Made by a program: the position numbers and the translations under genes. DNA of 64,000 bases from Candidatus Rhodoferax bjergmarkensis. GTDB lineage: Bacteria > Pseudomonadota > Gammaproteobacteria > Burkholderiales > Burkholderiaceae_C. The notes below the pieces were generated by a model. That model made no database searches, was not told the DNA's origin, and saw only the letters and a program-made list of their open reading frames with translations. The stretch covers positions 558,001 through 622,000 of the forward strand of contig JADJFX010000003.1 in NCBI GenBank assembly GCA_016708345.1. The letters are read 5' to 3'. Position 1 is the stretch's first letter. Each line of letters starts with the position of its first letter. Below are positions 44,346 to 53,633 of this stretch, one piece after another.

Positions 44346-46181
44346 CTACGGCATGTGGATGGTGCCCAGCGCGCCTACGAGGAGCAGCTGGCCCTTGTCC
44401 CCACGCCCGATGCCCATCAACTGGGCCGGGCCGCTCTTTTTCTTCAGCCAGGCCGATCCTTCTTTGGCAATCACCGTGCCTTCGCGCCCCGCAGCCAGCC
44501 AGCCTTGGTCGATGCGGGCCACCGTGTACAGCGGGTGGCCGGTGCCACTGTTGGCTTCGCGCCAGGTCTGGCCGTCGTATTCGAGCAGCGCGCCAATGTC
44601 GCCCACCGCCACGGCCTGCCCGTTGTCTTCCACCGCAATGGCGTTGAGCGTGGGCTGCGTCGGCAGGGGCATGGGTGCCCAGCGTCCATCGGTCAGGGTC
44701 AGCAAGGTGCCCCATGCGCCCACCGCCATCACGCTGGAGCGGTTGCCGTGGATGCCGTTCAGGTTGCGTTGGGTGCCGCTTGGTTGCAGCGCCCAGCGCT
44801 GGCCGTCGTAATGCACGATGGTGCCTGCCTCACCCACCGCGTAAATGTCTTTGGGCGAGCGCCCCCACACCGAGCGCAGCGTCAGGCCAACCGGTGAGGC
44901 AGCGCTTGACCAAGCGTGGCCGTTCCACTGCAAGATGGTCCCCTTGGCACCCACCGCTACCATGAAGTCGGGCGAAGCACACCACAGGCCGTAGAGATGC
45001 TGCTGCGAACCGCTGGGCACAGCCAGCCAGCGCCCGTCCTGCTGGCGCAAGATGGTGCCGTCGCTGCCCACCGCCCAAGGGCTTTGGCCACCGGGGTTGC
45101 AAATGCCGTACAGGCTGGCGCGGGTGGTGATGGGCAAAACAGGTGCAGGCTCGGTGCCGTAGCGCAGCACAATGCCGCGGATCGCCACCGCATACACCGT
45201 GGCGGTGTCGGGCGCGCCCCAAATGCCGGTGAGAATGCGCTCATCGTGCCCTTGCATGGGCTGCCAGCGCGTGCCATCAAAACGCAAAATCACGCCGCTG
45301 CCAATCGCGTAAACCTCCTGGCCGGAGCGCCCCCACAGCCCGCTGAGCATACGGTCGGTGCCGCTGGCCATCGCGGTCCAGCTGCGTCCGTCATAACGCA
45401 GCAAGGTGCCCGCTTCGCCAGCGGCAAACACCTGGTTCGGCCCGGTGCCCCACACTGCCCACAGCTTTTCCTGGGTGCCGCTCTCCATCGGGCTCCATTG
45501 CTGGCCGTCGTAGTGCAAGATGGTTCCCCGGCTGCCAACGGCGAACACATTGTGTGCGCTGGTGCCCCACACGCCGCCCATCCACGGGCCGCCCGCGCCC
45601 TTGTCACCCGCGCCCGGTTTGCCGGCCTGCACCTCCCAGCGGCTGCCATCAAAATGCAAAATGGTGCCGTTGTAGCCCACCACAAACAGGTCGTTTTCCG
45701 AGGTGCCCCAGACACCGTAGTAGCGCTCCCGGTAGGGCAGGCTCAGGGTTTTCCAAGAAGTGCCGTCCCCCTTGAGCACGGTGCCTTGGCTTCCCACGGC
45801 AAACAGCGGCCCACGGGGCAGGCCCCAGATGCCAAACAGGCTGGCGGTGGTGCCGCTGTTCATCGGCGTCCAGGCTTGACCATCGAAATGCACGATGGTG
45901 CCCGACTCCCCCACAGCAAAAACCGAGCGCTCACTGCGTCCCCAGACCGCATGCAGGCTAAAGCTTGGCGCAGTCATGGGTTGCCAGGCGGAAGTTGGTT
46001 TTGCAACAGGGGTGGTGGCCATGGCGGTGGATTCCAGCAAAATCAAAACGAGGCTCAAAACCAAACGCAAGAGCCAAGCGAACGAAAAAGAAGGCCATTT
46101 TGCCCGGCCCCCCAGCCATGTGGAAAGACGCGCACAGATTTGGAAGTGGGTTTTCATCAAAGTTCCTTTGTTCGCCATCAT
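44346..46181 (-). CDS. Exported beta-propeller-like protein with about 14 repeats
   Basis: A 611-residue protein with a signal peptide (LLRLVLSLVLILLESTAMA). The mature part is about 14 units of 40-45 residues with the pattern VWG-x-S-x4-(V/L)FAVG-x2-GTI-x-H-x-DG-x2-W (for example VFAVGESGTIVHFDG, VFAAGEAGTLLRYDG). This resembles Ycf48/photosynthesis-system-II-stability or Kelch-like propellers. The exported location suggests a binding or scaffold role. The ATG at 46181 overlaps the stop of the preceding small exported protein (ATGA). Confidence 0.8.
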   Translation of the reverse strand: MMANKGTLMKTHFQICARLSTWLGGRAKWPSFSFAWLLRLVLSLVLILLESTAMATTPVAKPTSAWQPMTAPSFSLHAVWGRSERSVFAVGESGTIVHFDGQAWTPMNSGTTASLFGIWGLPRGPLFAVGSQGTVLKGDGTSWKTLSLPYRERYYGVWGTSENDLFVVGYNGTILHFDGSRWEVQAGKPGAGDKGAGGPWMGGVWGTSAHNVFAVGSRGTILHYDGQQWSPMESGTQEKLWAVWGTGPNQVFAAGEAGTLLRYDGRSWTAMASGTDRMLSGLWGRSGQEVYAIGSGVILRFDGTRWQPMQGHDERILTGIWGAPDTATVYAVAIRGIVLRYGTEPAPVLPITTRASLYGICNPGGQSPWAVGSDGTILRQQDGRWLAVPSGSQQHLYGLWCASPDFMVAVGAKGTILQWNGHAWSSAASPVGLTLRSVWGRSPKDIYAVGEAGTIVHYDGQRWALQPSGTQRNLNGIHGNRSSVMAVGAWGTLLTLTDGRWAPMPLPTQPTLNAIAVEDNGQAVAVGDIGALLEYDGQTWREANSGTGHPLYTVARIDQGWLAAGREGTVIAKEGSAWLKKKSGPAQLMGIGRGDKGQLLLVGALGTIHMP

Positions 46182-46645
46182 TTCCGATACCGCCCCAGCA
46201 TCAGCGTTGCCTGGTCAGAGACGGAAAAGGAACGGAAATAGCGGCGTTTGGCGTCGGTGGTGATCTCAAAATAACGCGCACGCCCATCGCAATACGCCAG
46301 TGTGCCCAGCATGGCCCAGTCGAAACTGAATTCTGAATGGCCGTATTTGAATTGCTTTGTGAGTTGCCAGCTGCGCACGCACATCGGATGGGCCGCCAAA
46401 TAGTCGGGCAGCGCCTCCTTCCCATTGGGGATGAAGGTTTTTTGGGTGAACTTGCCGGCTTCAAAAGTAGCCAGCTGAAACATGGAATTGGCCTGCATGA
46501 GCTGGCCAGCGCCGCCATCCAGGGCCGCGAAGAACGTCCGGGCGCTGGCAAGGGCGTCGTCCGTCACGGGCAGTGACGAGTCACCGGCAGCGCAAGCTGT
46601 CGCGAAAAGACTGGTTATCCATGAAATCAAAGCGCTGCGAGCCAT
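46178..46645 (-). CDS. Hypothetical exported protein upstream of the propeller gene
   Basis: A 155-residue protein. The first 20 residues (ALISWITSLFATACAAG) look like a signal peptide or lipobox (TACAAG). It contains AGKFTQKTFIPNGKEAL and a C-terminal QATLMLGRYRK. No family is recognised. The four-base overlap with the propeller gene means they are likely cotranscribed and may act together. Confidence 0.6.
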   Translation of the reverse strand: MARSALISWITSLFATACAAGDSSLPVTDDALASARTFFAALDGGAGQLMQANSMFQLATFEAGKFTQKTFIPNGKEALPDYLAAHPMCVRSWQLTKQFKYGHSEFSFDWAMLGTLAYCDGRARYFEITTDAKRRYFRSFSVSDQATLMLGRYRK

Positions 46646-46725
46646 CGTTCAACCCTCCTGCCACTGAAAAAAATCGGTGCCCCCACTTTAACGGCATAGC
46701 AAGAGTCAATTGAAACACCGAAAAC

Positions 46726-46782
46726 GCTATAAAAAAAGGAGCTGCTTGCGCAGATGGAATGTGCGCTAGAGGCTTATTTGAT
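46726..46782 (+). repeat. Short interspersed repeat, copy 10
   Basis: GCTATAAAAAAAGGAGCTGC, TTGCGCA, ATGTGCGCTAGAGGCTTATT, then GATGGGAAGAA. It shares this longer tail with copy 11 at 48697, so the two are sister copies. It fills much of the gap 46646-46896. Confidence 0.8.
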
Positions 46783-46896
46783 GGGAAGAATCCATCTTGA
46801 AAAAATCCCCTGGGGCACGCCATGAGCCAGCCAGGGGATTGGGTTTGCAAAGCGTTGCAAACAGCTGAAATTAAGCAGCCGTTCGCGCTGGCACCA

Positions 46897-48432
46897 TCAT
46901 GGGCGTGGTGCAGTCAGCCATGACTTGGCGGCCATTTTGTACGCTGTGTAACCGGCCAGGAGGGCATAACCATAGGGGGCTGGGTGTACACCGTCGGCAA
47001 ATGCATAACGGCTGACATCGCCAGCCGCCAAGGTGGCGGTGGAGCACACCAGCGAGCTGGCGAAGATGGTCTTTGTCAAGTCGCAAGCGGGAGTCGTCAC
47101 ACTGGTGATTCCATACTGAGCGGGGTTGGCAAACTGCAAACGGCCCTGCGTGTAGGCATCCACCACCAACACAGCGCTGGAGGCCTGCAGGTTGGATGTC
47201 AAACCACTGTTGAAGGCAGTAACCATGGCGTTGATCAGCCCCTGGGTGGAAGCGGGCTTGGTCAGTGCATATGGTGTTTGGCTCAAGTCAGGCAGTGTCA
47301 GTACCACCACCCGCTTGGCACCTTTGCCGACGATCAGGGTGTTGACATCCGCAGCCAGCTCGGCACCTGCCTGCGCCATGGCCGCGACGGCGTTTTGACT
47401 TGCCGCACCCACCGCAGCAGGGTCATTGTTGGTGGCAGCCGCAGTGCCAGCCACGACCGCCAGGTTCATGAATGCATCGTTGCCACCGGCCAATACGGTG
47501 ACCAGTTCTTTGCCGGAGAAGCGGCCGCCTGCTGCCTTGAGGTGGCGATTGATCTGGTTAATCACGGGGTCGGTCAACTGCCCCAGCGCACCACCAGCAT
47601 CCTGCGGGTAGGTGTTGATGTTGCCAGGCCCAATGGGGTGGGTTACCCGGGCACCCCCTTGGGCATAGCCATAGCAACCAGCACGGTTGGTCACCGCAGC
47701 AGGCGGGATGGACGGAATCACGCTGTTGAGGCCGGTTTGTGCAGCGCAAGGTGTTTTGAGTTTCAAGCCTTCGGCGAGCTTTTCAGTCCAGTTCATTCCC
47801 AAAGGGCCGTTGACGTTGTACTTGCCACCGCCCACTGCAGCAATGGTGCTCACGCGGTAGGTTCCCACGTCGCTCAGGCTGTCACCAAATGAGACGATGG
47901 AAGCATAGGGCACACCCCCAGTGTTGGTCGCCCAGACGGCGGTGCCCGTTTTGTTGATCAAAACCAGGTTGCCATCGTCTTTGAGCAATAAATTGACAGC
48001 ACCCTTGCCCACGGTGTTGCTGGCCCATACGGCTTTGCCGGACGCTGTGTACATCACCAGATTGCTGTCTTTTTGCAAGACCACTCGCACGCCACTTTTG
48101 CCGAACGTGTTGGAAGCCCAAATGGGTTTGCCATCGGCGGTGTAAATCACAAGGTTGCTATCGCCTTGCATGGTCAGGCGGTACAGGCCATTGGTGGAGG
48201 TCAGCCGTTTGCCGGTCGTCAAGCTGGCACCAACCGCCAGGCTATTGGTGCTGGTCACAGCGGTCGCAGTCGCGGAGCTGATCGAGCTGAAGTCAGGCGT
48301 GGCGGCAGATGCTGCCGGGACGCTGAAAGCCAAGGCGGCAGCGAGGGCCGACAGGGCGCATGCTTTGACGGTGGTACCCCGTGTTTGCGCAGGGCGCTTG
48401 AGGGTCACAATTGACCAGATGGAGTGTGTCAT
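46897..48432 (-). CDS. Bulb-lectin plus SGNH/GDSL hydrolase, exported
   Basis: A 511-residue protein. A signal peptide ends near ASAATP. Residues about 69-172 hold three beta-prism II (B-lectin) units with the mannose-site pattern: MQGDSNLVIYTADG, LQKDSNLVMYTASG and the weaker LKDDGNLVLINKTG. The SGNH domain begins IVSFGDSLSDVG (catalytic S185), has LAGGNDAF, and the catalytic D480 and H483 in FADGVHPAPYG. A lectin domain could direct a secreted lipase/esterase to glycans. The next gene in this direction is the distant propeller gene. Confidence 0.87.
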   Translation of the reverse strand: MTHSIWSIVTLKRPAQTRGTTVKACALSALAAALAFSVPAASAATPDFSSISSATATAVTSTNSLAVGASLTTGKRLTSTNGLYRLTMQGDSNLVIYTADGKPIWASNTFGKSGVRVVLQKDSNLVMYTASGKAVWASNTVGKGAVNLLLKDDGNLVLINKTGTAVWATNTGGVPYASIVSFGDSLSDVGTYRVSTIAAVGGGKYNVNGPLGMNWTEKLAEGLKLKTPCAAQTGLNSVIPSIPPAAVTNRAGCYGYAQGGARVTHPIGPGNINTYPQDAGGALGQLTDPVINQINRHLKAAGGRFSGKELVTVLAGGNDAFMNLAVVAGTAAATNNDPAAVGAASQNAVAAMAQAGAELAADVNTLIVGKGAKRVVVLTLPDLSQTPYALTKPASTQGLINAMVTAFNSGLTSNLQASSAVLVVDAYTQGRLQFANPAQYGITSVTTPACDLTKTIFASSLVCSTATLAAGDVSRYAFADGVHPAPYGYALLAGYTAYKMAAKSWLTAPRP

Positions 48433-48696
48433 GGTGTGGGTGTCTTAATAGTGTTTAAAAAATAGGGGCTATTTACAGGTTGCGCTTTTGCGCACCGCGG
48501 CTGAATGTAAGAGGTAATCGTTAGAAGTTCGTTAGTAGTTCGTGAGAAGGATGCGCAAAGGCGCAGGCTCCAATGTCGGTCACCGATGAGATCAAAGACC
48601 GGGCAGCAGCGGATTATTGAGTTCTTGCTGAGCCCCGTGCAGCGGGCTGGCAGGGAGAGTTTGAGGGAGCGGTGAGGAGATGCAAGCCATGAATAC

Positions 48697-48752
48697 GCTA
48701 CAAAAATAGGAGCTGCTTGCGCAGGTGAAATGTGCGGTAGAGGCTTGTTTGA
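48697..48752 (+). repeat. Short interspersed repeat, copy 11
   Basis: GCTACAAAAATAGGAGCTGC, TTGCGCA, ATGTGCGGTAGAGGCTTGTT, then GATGGGAAGAA. It sits in the gap 48433-48777 just before the RTX remnant gene. The rest of that gap has small direct repeats (TTCGTTAG, TTCGTGAG) and no gene. Confidence 0.8.
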
Positions 48753-48777
48753 TGGGAAGAAAAGCAGGGGAGTGACA

Positions 48778-50661
48778 ATGATGAAACCAAGATTTATGGG
48801 GATGGTTTTACGGGGAATTGGGATGAAATGCATGATTGCAAGACCTGACCATGGAGCCCATGCGCTCAATGAATTCGATGCCAATGGCGACGGCAAAATC
48901 ACCGCCAGCGACCCGGTCTACAACCAGCTCAAAGTGTGGCTGGACATTCAGCACGACGGACAAATGCAGGCGTTTGAGACCCTGAGTCTTGCTGCAGCGG
49001 GCATCAGCGAACTGGGCATCAACAGCGGCCAGTTTGTGAGGAATGGCGAGGCGGACCTGATGACCACCACCGCATTGACCGCCGACAGCGCAGGCACCAT
49101 CGTGCATGTGGAGGGCAACAACCTGCGAGTGCTCAAGGAGACCGGGGACACCCTGCTGATGGTCAGTGCGCTGGCGGACTTTGCAAAAAGCACCGATGCA
49201 CAGGTGCGCGACAGCCACACCCGCCTGAGTGCCAGCGGCAGCTTGACGGTGGTCAATGAACTGATGGACGGCGTGGAAGACACGGCCATTGTGGTGAGCG
49301 TGGAGCAACTGCTCAAAAACGACGCCAGCAGCGCAGGCACCACCAGCATCAGCATGGTGGGCGGTGCATTTGGGGGTACGGTGAGTCTGGACGCAGCCCA
49401 AGGCACCATCCGCTTCACACCCAGCGCAGAGTTCAGCGGCGAAGGCAGCTTCAGGTATGTGGTGACCGACGCCCAAGGCCAGAAAACCACCGGCAAGGCG
49501 CTGGTGCATGTGGCGGGCGTGAACGATGCGCCGGTGCTCACCAATCTGGGTGCTACGCGCGCGGCAGGCTCGGCGGACTTCAAGACCACCGGCTCGACCA
49601 TCACCATGCCCACGGGCAATGTGCCCAAGCTGGAATCGCCGGCGCGGTTGGAGCTGGGCGTGGCACAGGTGAATTTGGCCGGGGTGACGATTTTGGGTGC
49701 CACCGACAGCCAACATCTGGTGGGGCAAAAAGACGGTCTGATGTATGTGGGCACCTTGCAGGGCAATTTGCAGCCGGCATGGCAAGCGGCGCGCGTGCCT
49801 GCGGGCATCTTCGGCGCGGTAGCGGGCACGGATGTGGATTCTGCGAATGCGCTGAACTACCAAAAGCTGCTCGACGGCAGGTATGGAACGGTAGAGATCA
49901 ACGCAAACACCGGGCTGTGGTCGTACACGCAGAACAGTTGGCCGCAATATGTGACGCAGGACGCTTTTGTGGTGAATGCGATCGATGAGCATGGCGGGAA
50001 GGCAGAACTCAAGGTGGTGGTGCAGCTGGACCCGCTGTTTGATCCGTTGGCACCGCCGGTTGTTTATTCGGACTTGCGTTATGACGCGGCCCCGCCACCC
50101 ACGCCGGTGCCTGCAGCTGTGGGCGCGGGTGATCAGGTGCTGCATGGCGACGGGGGGAACAACTGGATTTATGGCGCGGCAGGCAACGACAAGGTGTATG
50201 GCGGCGATGGCAATGACGAGCTGGGCGGCGACAAGGGCAATGATGAGTTGTTTGGCGAAGGTGGCGACGACACCTTGTTTGGCGAGGAAGGTGCCGATCA
50301 GATGACTGGCGGTGCGGGCAATGACATCTATTACGTGGACGATCTTGGTGACACCACCACCGAGGCGGCATCTGGCGGCACGGACACAGTGATGGCTGGC
50401 CTCACGTGGACGCTGGCCAGCGAAGTGGAACAGCTGACGCTCACGGGCACCCGCGCGATCAACGGCACCGGCAATGCGGGCAACAACGTGCTTCAGGGCA
50501 ACGCGGCGGCGAATTTGCTGGACGGGGCTTCGGGCAATGATGCCTTGTGGGGTGAAGGGGCAACGACAAGATTACCGCCAGCGACCCGGTTTATGACCAC
50601 TATCAAAACAGTAGCTGCCTGCGCACGACTGTCGGGCGGCAGAGAACGTTTTTATATCTAA
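48778..50661 (+). pseudogene. Truncated RTX-type adhesin/hemolysin-like gene
   Basis: A 627-codon frame that looks like a piece of a larger RTX protein. It has a dockerin/EF-hand-like loop FDANGDGKITASDP (residues about 32-45), a cadherin-like FRYVVTDAQGQ, and Ca-binding nonapeptides (GGDGNDELGG, GNDELFGEGGDDTLFGEEGAD), then YYVDDLGD. There is no usual N-terminal region and no type I secretion tail. At 50557-50596 a second EF-hand stretch appears out of frame, then a short repeat, ending the frame at 50661. The gene is probably broken; it may still be translated. Confidence 0.7.
50600..50640 (+). repeat. Short interspersed repeat, copy 12, partial
   Basis: CTATCAAAACAGTAGCTGCC, TGCGCA. Only the first half of the family consensus is present. 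It lies at the broken 3' end of the RTX-like gene and supplies its last in-frame codons. Confidence 0.65.
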
Positions 50662-50734
50662 AAACGGGCCAATTGGCCAATCAATCGCTGTGGAGGAACG
50701 TGGCATGAGATCAAGTCATGAATTTGATGGAAAT

Positions 50735-50855
50735 GCTACGAAATCTGTAGCTGCTTGCGCAGGTAGGACGGGCGCTACAGGTCGATTTTGCCTGAAGAAT
50801 GCTGGGTTGGCCTTGCTGGCAGGCTTGCAGGCGCTTGGGCGGGGTGTTGGCTTGA
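50735..50855 (+). repeat. Extended repeat, copy A (short repeat copy 13 plus about 80 bases)
   Basis: Begins GCTACGAAATCTGTAGCTGC, TTGCGCA, then CTACAGGTCGATTTTGCC and GTTGGCCTTGCTGGCAGGCT. The extra part matches 53430-53545, where ACAGGTCGATTTGAAACC and TCTGGCCTTGGTGGCGGGCT follow the head. It lies in the 286-base gap between the RTX remnant and the lipoprotein gene. Confidence 0.7.
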
Positions 50856-50947
50856 ACGAGCGTTCGGGGATTGAAGGAGCTGATTCATTTCAAGTCCTCT
50901 GCAGCTTCACCCAAAAAGCATCGAAATCTAATCGATTGGAGGGGTCA

Positions 50948-52060
50948 ATGAAACGACTATTAAGCCTCTCGCTGCTTGCTTGTCAATTCTGGGGCTTGAA
51001 CGGCTGCGCGCGGTCTGTGCCAGAGGGGTACCAGGTGAAAGTGCTCTATCCAGAGGAGATCACGCCAGAAGACCGTGCCCAGTTCACCGATGCGCTGGAC
51101 AAATACCCGCGCAAGGAGTTGCCGCGTGTCAAATGGTCGCAAACGGTATTTGCGTGGATCGACAGCACGCACGTGGCGCTGTCGGTGCGTGAAACGCCCG
51201 ATGGCTGGAAGGCCAAGGACGGGGAGTTGGCCCGCATCATCATCATTGACACCGATACCAACACCATCACCGAGTCACCGTATCGCGGGGAGTTGATGTG
51301 TTTCAGCTATGTATTAAACAAGGTGCTTATTCGTCAGCCGCTGGATGGGATGAGCCTGTTGAACCACCGGACCGATGACAAATTTTTGGCGGGCAAGTGG
51401 GGCGAACCATTGAAGGACGTGGTATGGAAATTTAGAGGACCTGCTGAATTTACCGAATGGTCGTGTGAGCAGCAGCCAAAGATCAAACGCCTCAACGCCA
51501 ACGTTGAGGTCAACGAACTCAAATTGCTACCCGGTCACGGTACTTTGCGGTTTCCTCGTGACGGGTACGTCGGTGGCGACAAAAAATTCACCGAATGGCT
51601 AGGCGAAGACGGTCGTGTCTTGGGTCGTTGGTCGTATCAAGACACGGAATATCCGATTCGCTTCTATTTCTTGCCATGGGAAAGCGCTTATTGGAACGGC
51701 ACGACAGGAACCAGCAGACTTTACCGTCCCAAGGGTGAAATTGAGTACATACCACTTCCCCAATTACTACTTTGGTGGCAGAGAAACAATGTTGGGGACA
51801 GTATTGCTTGGCAGGCGTGGCCTGGCACTATTTGGTCATTTGTTGGCAAGGTCGGTTACTGGCGTCGCCAAGGCTTGTACCTGCATAGCGACACGGGATT
51901 GCTTCGGATTGACGATGGTCAATGGAGTATCCCAAACACCCTTAGCGTCTCACCCGACGGTTGCCGCATTGTTGCCGATCGAATCGCCCGCGACCCCACT
52001 CGCACCACTAAGCCTGGTCCCCTCACCATGATGAATTTTTGTTCGGAATCTAAAAAATGA
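50948..52060 (+). CDS. Putative lipoprotein, partner of the downstream lipase-like protein
   Basis: A 370-residue protein from the ATG at 50948. The N terminus (LLSLSLLACQFWGLNGC) has a lipobox-like LNGC at residues 16-19, so it is likely an acylated periplasmic or outer-membrane lipoprotein. The rest is beta-rich with many Trp/Tyr residues and no known domain. An upstream extension crosses the repeat and is not credible. It overlaps the next gene by four bases (ATGA). It may be an immunity or chaperone protein for that lipase; this is inference. Confidence 0.6.
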   Translation: MKRLLSLSLLACQFWGLNGCARSVPEGYQVKVLYPEEITPEDRAQFTDALDKYPRKELPRVKWSQTVFAWIDSTHVALSVRETPDGWKAKDGELARIIIIDTDTNTITESPYRGELMCFSYVLNKVLIRQPLDGMSLLNHRTDDKFLAGKWGEPLKDVVWKFRGPAEFTEWSCEQQPKIKRLNANVEVNELKLLPGHGTLRFPRDGYVGGDKKFTEWLGEDGRVLGRWSYQDTEYPIRFYFLPWESAYWNGTTGTSRLYRPKGEIEYIPLPQLLLWWQRNNVGDSIAWQAWPGTIWSFVGKVGYWRRQGLYLHSDTGLLRIDDGQWSIPNTLSVSPDGCRIVADRIARDPTRTTKPGPLTMMNFCSESKK

Positions 52061-53364
52061 CTAATCCTATTCAAACCAATCCCAACCAAGCCCAAGCCGA
52101 TCAGCTCAAACTTGGCATTGCAGTCTCTCAAACCGCTTATGCTCTCAATAACGGCGGTGGCCTGCGCATTGGGCAGCCGCTGGTGAAGCTTGAGGACACC
52201 TCGTTGGTCGGTGTCGAGGGCTCCCGCCCGCTGAACATCGACATCACTCCTGGCTACGTGGTGCGCGGCCTCTACAAAGACACAAAGACCGGCCTGGACG
52301 TATTCATGGCCTATGACGAATCCAACAAAAAAGTCATTGTTGGCGTGGCAGGCACCAATGGCATCCCCAAAGACAAGCCCGATACCTCAGAAGACCTTTC
52401 TGGCACAGGTGTGCGGCACATGGAGCAGTTGTTTGACTTGGCCAGTTTCAGGGAAGACTTCAATGCAATTGTCAGAAGTGTGGATGGCGTAGGCAACCTT
52501 TCCCAAGTTCTCTGGGCCGGTCAAAGCCTGGGCGGTGCCGAAGCGCAAATTGGTGGCGCCTTGTCAACGCATGGTGTCGGAGGCGATTCAGCCAAATCAC
52601 TCGGCTTGCGCCCGGATCAGGTCGCCGTCGTCGCCGTTAACAGCCCTGGCAGCGACTATGGTCTCAAGCTCGCAGGGCTGAGTCCTGCGCAAATCAGCGC
52701 ATATTACGCGGGGGCCGACATTCAGAGTCTCGTGGCGTACAACCAATCCACGGGCGACTCCGATGTGGTCTCGAATATGGGTGGTGGCCGTGGTGGCCTG
52801 ATTTGGGGCATGCCAGTGGTTCTGGCGAAATCGTTTGCGGCACTGCACCGCATCGGCTTTGCGGTGGCTGAGGGCAATGATTTGGTCGGCGGCGACCTGA
52901 CAAATTTGACGCCCTTTTCGCTCAATTCATGGACACATGAGTCTGTTTCCAGCAACATGTTCAAGCTGTACGGACTGATTCCGGTGGACAACAACGCGGT
53001 GTCCATGACCTGGGCCGGCCTGACATCCTTCATGCTGTCGGCACCGGGTGAACCTACTGCCTTGATCACACAGGCGTTGAGCGATATTGGTGTGCCCAAG
53101 GTGGTTGCTGGCCCTTTGGGACTTGTAGGTGAAATTGTGTTGCGCTCGCCATTGGCCAATCCGGTCGGTCTTGTGAAAGCGTTGGTGGGCGGCTATGGTG
53201 TGGGGCGCGTTTTGGGGTCAGACCCGACTCTGGAACCGGTGTTTGACCCAATACCTGAGGGCTATACCCGCACCAAATTGAGAGCATTGGGAGCATTGGG
53301 GTCAGGTCTTGCATTCAAGCAAACTCTAGGGTACGAGGCTCAGCAGGGTACGAGGGTCTTGTAA
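52057..53364 (+). CDS. Alpha/beta-hydrolase (lipase-like) without signal peptide
   Basis: A 435-residue protein. The nucleophile elbow G-Q-S157-L-G is in WAGQSLGGAEAQI, preceded by a strand VIVGVAGTNG that could hold the oxyanion hole. There is no signal peptide, and the C-terminal third contains Gly/Leu-rich stretches that may be membrane-active. It overlaps the lipoprotein gene (ATGA). It resembles lipases of the phospholipase-effector style, but no secretion signal or T6SS gene is in the window. Function remains unproven. Confidence 0.6.
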   Translation: MTNPIQTNPNQAQADQLKLGIAVSQTAYALNNGGGLRIGQPLVKLEDTSLVGVEGSRPLNIDITPGYVVRGLYKDTKTGLDVFMAYDESNKKVIVGVAGTNGIPKDKPDTSEDLSGTGVRHMEQLFDLASFREDFNAIVRSVDGVGNLSQVLWAGQSLGGAEAQIGGALSTHGVGGDSAKSLGLRPDQVAVVAVNSPGSDYGLKLAGLSPAQISAYYAGADIQSLVAYNQSTGDSDVVSNMGGGRGGLIWGMPVVLAKSFAALHRIGFAVAEGNDLVGGDLTNLTPFSLNSWTHESVSSNMFKLYGLIPVDNNAVSMTWAGLTSFMLSAPGEPTALITQALSDIGVPKVVAGPLGLVGEIVLRSPLANPVGLVKALVGGYGVGRVLGSDPTLEPVFDPIPEGYTRTKLRALGALGSGLAFKQTLGYEAQQGTRVL

Positions 53365-53429
53365 TCAAGCATTTCAGGTCTTTTTCCGGCTTTTTGCACC
53401 TGATTTACTTGGTTGAAATTTTCGAATTT

Positions 53430-53545
53430 ACTATTAACAAGATGGCTTCTGGCGCTGGTAATACGTGCGCAACAGGTCGATTTGAAACCGAAAAATGTCG
53501 GTCTGGCCTTGGTGGCGGGCTTTCAGGTTCTCGGGCGGGTTGTGC
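53430..53545 (+). repeat. Extended repeat, copy B (short repeat copy 14 plus about 80 bases)
   Basis: A degenerate head ACTATTAACAAGATGGCTTC, TGGCGC, ACGTGCGCAACAGGTCGATT, followed by the same extra part as 50735-50855. Copies A and B lie on either side of the lipoprotein/lipase pair, in the same direction. The rest of the gap 53365-53633 shows no gene. Confidence 0.65.
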
Positions 53546-53633
53546 CAGTGAGTGAGAGATCTCGGACTGCCTGGACTGGATCGACATGCCAGATTGCAAG
53601 ACGTGACCGAGGCCTTCTCATGTGCCCGCAGTG

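Noticed and set aside
50690..50947. An N-terminal extension of the lipoprotein gene starting at 50690
   Set aside because: The extension runs through the extended repeat; the ATG at 50948 gives a clean lipoprotein signal.
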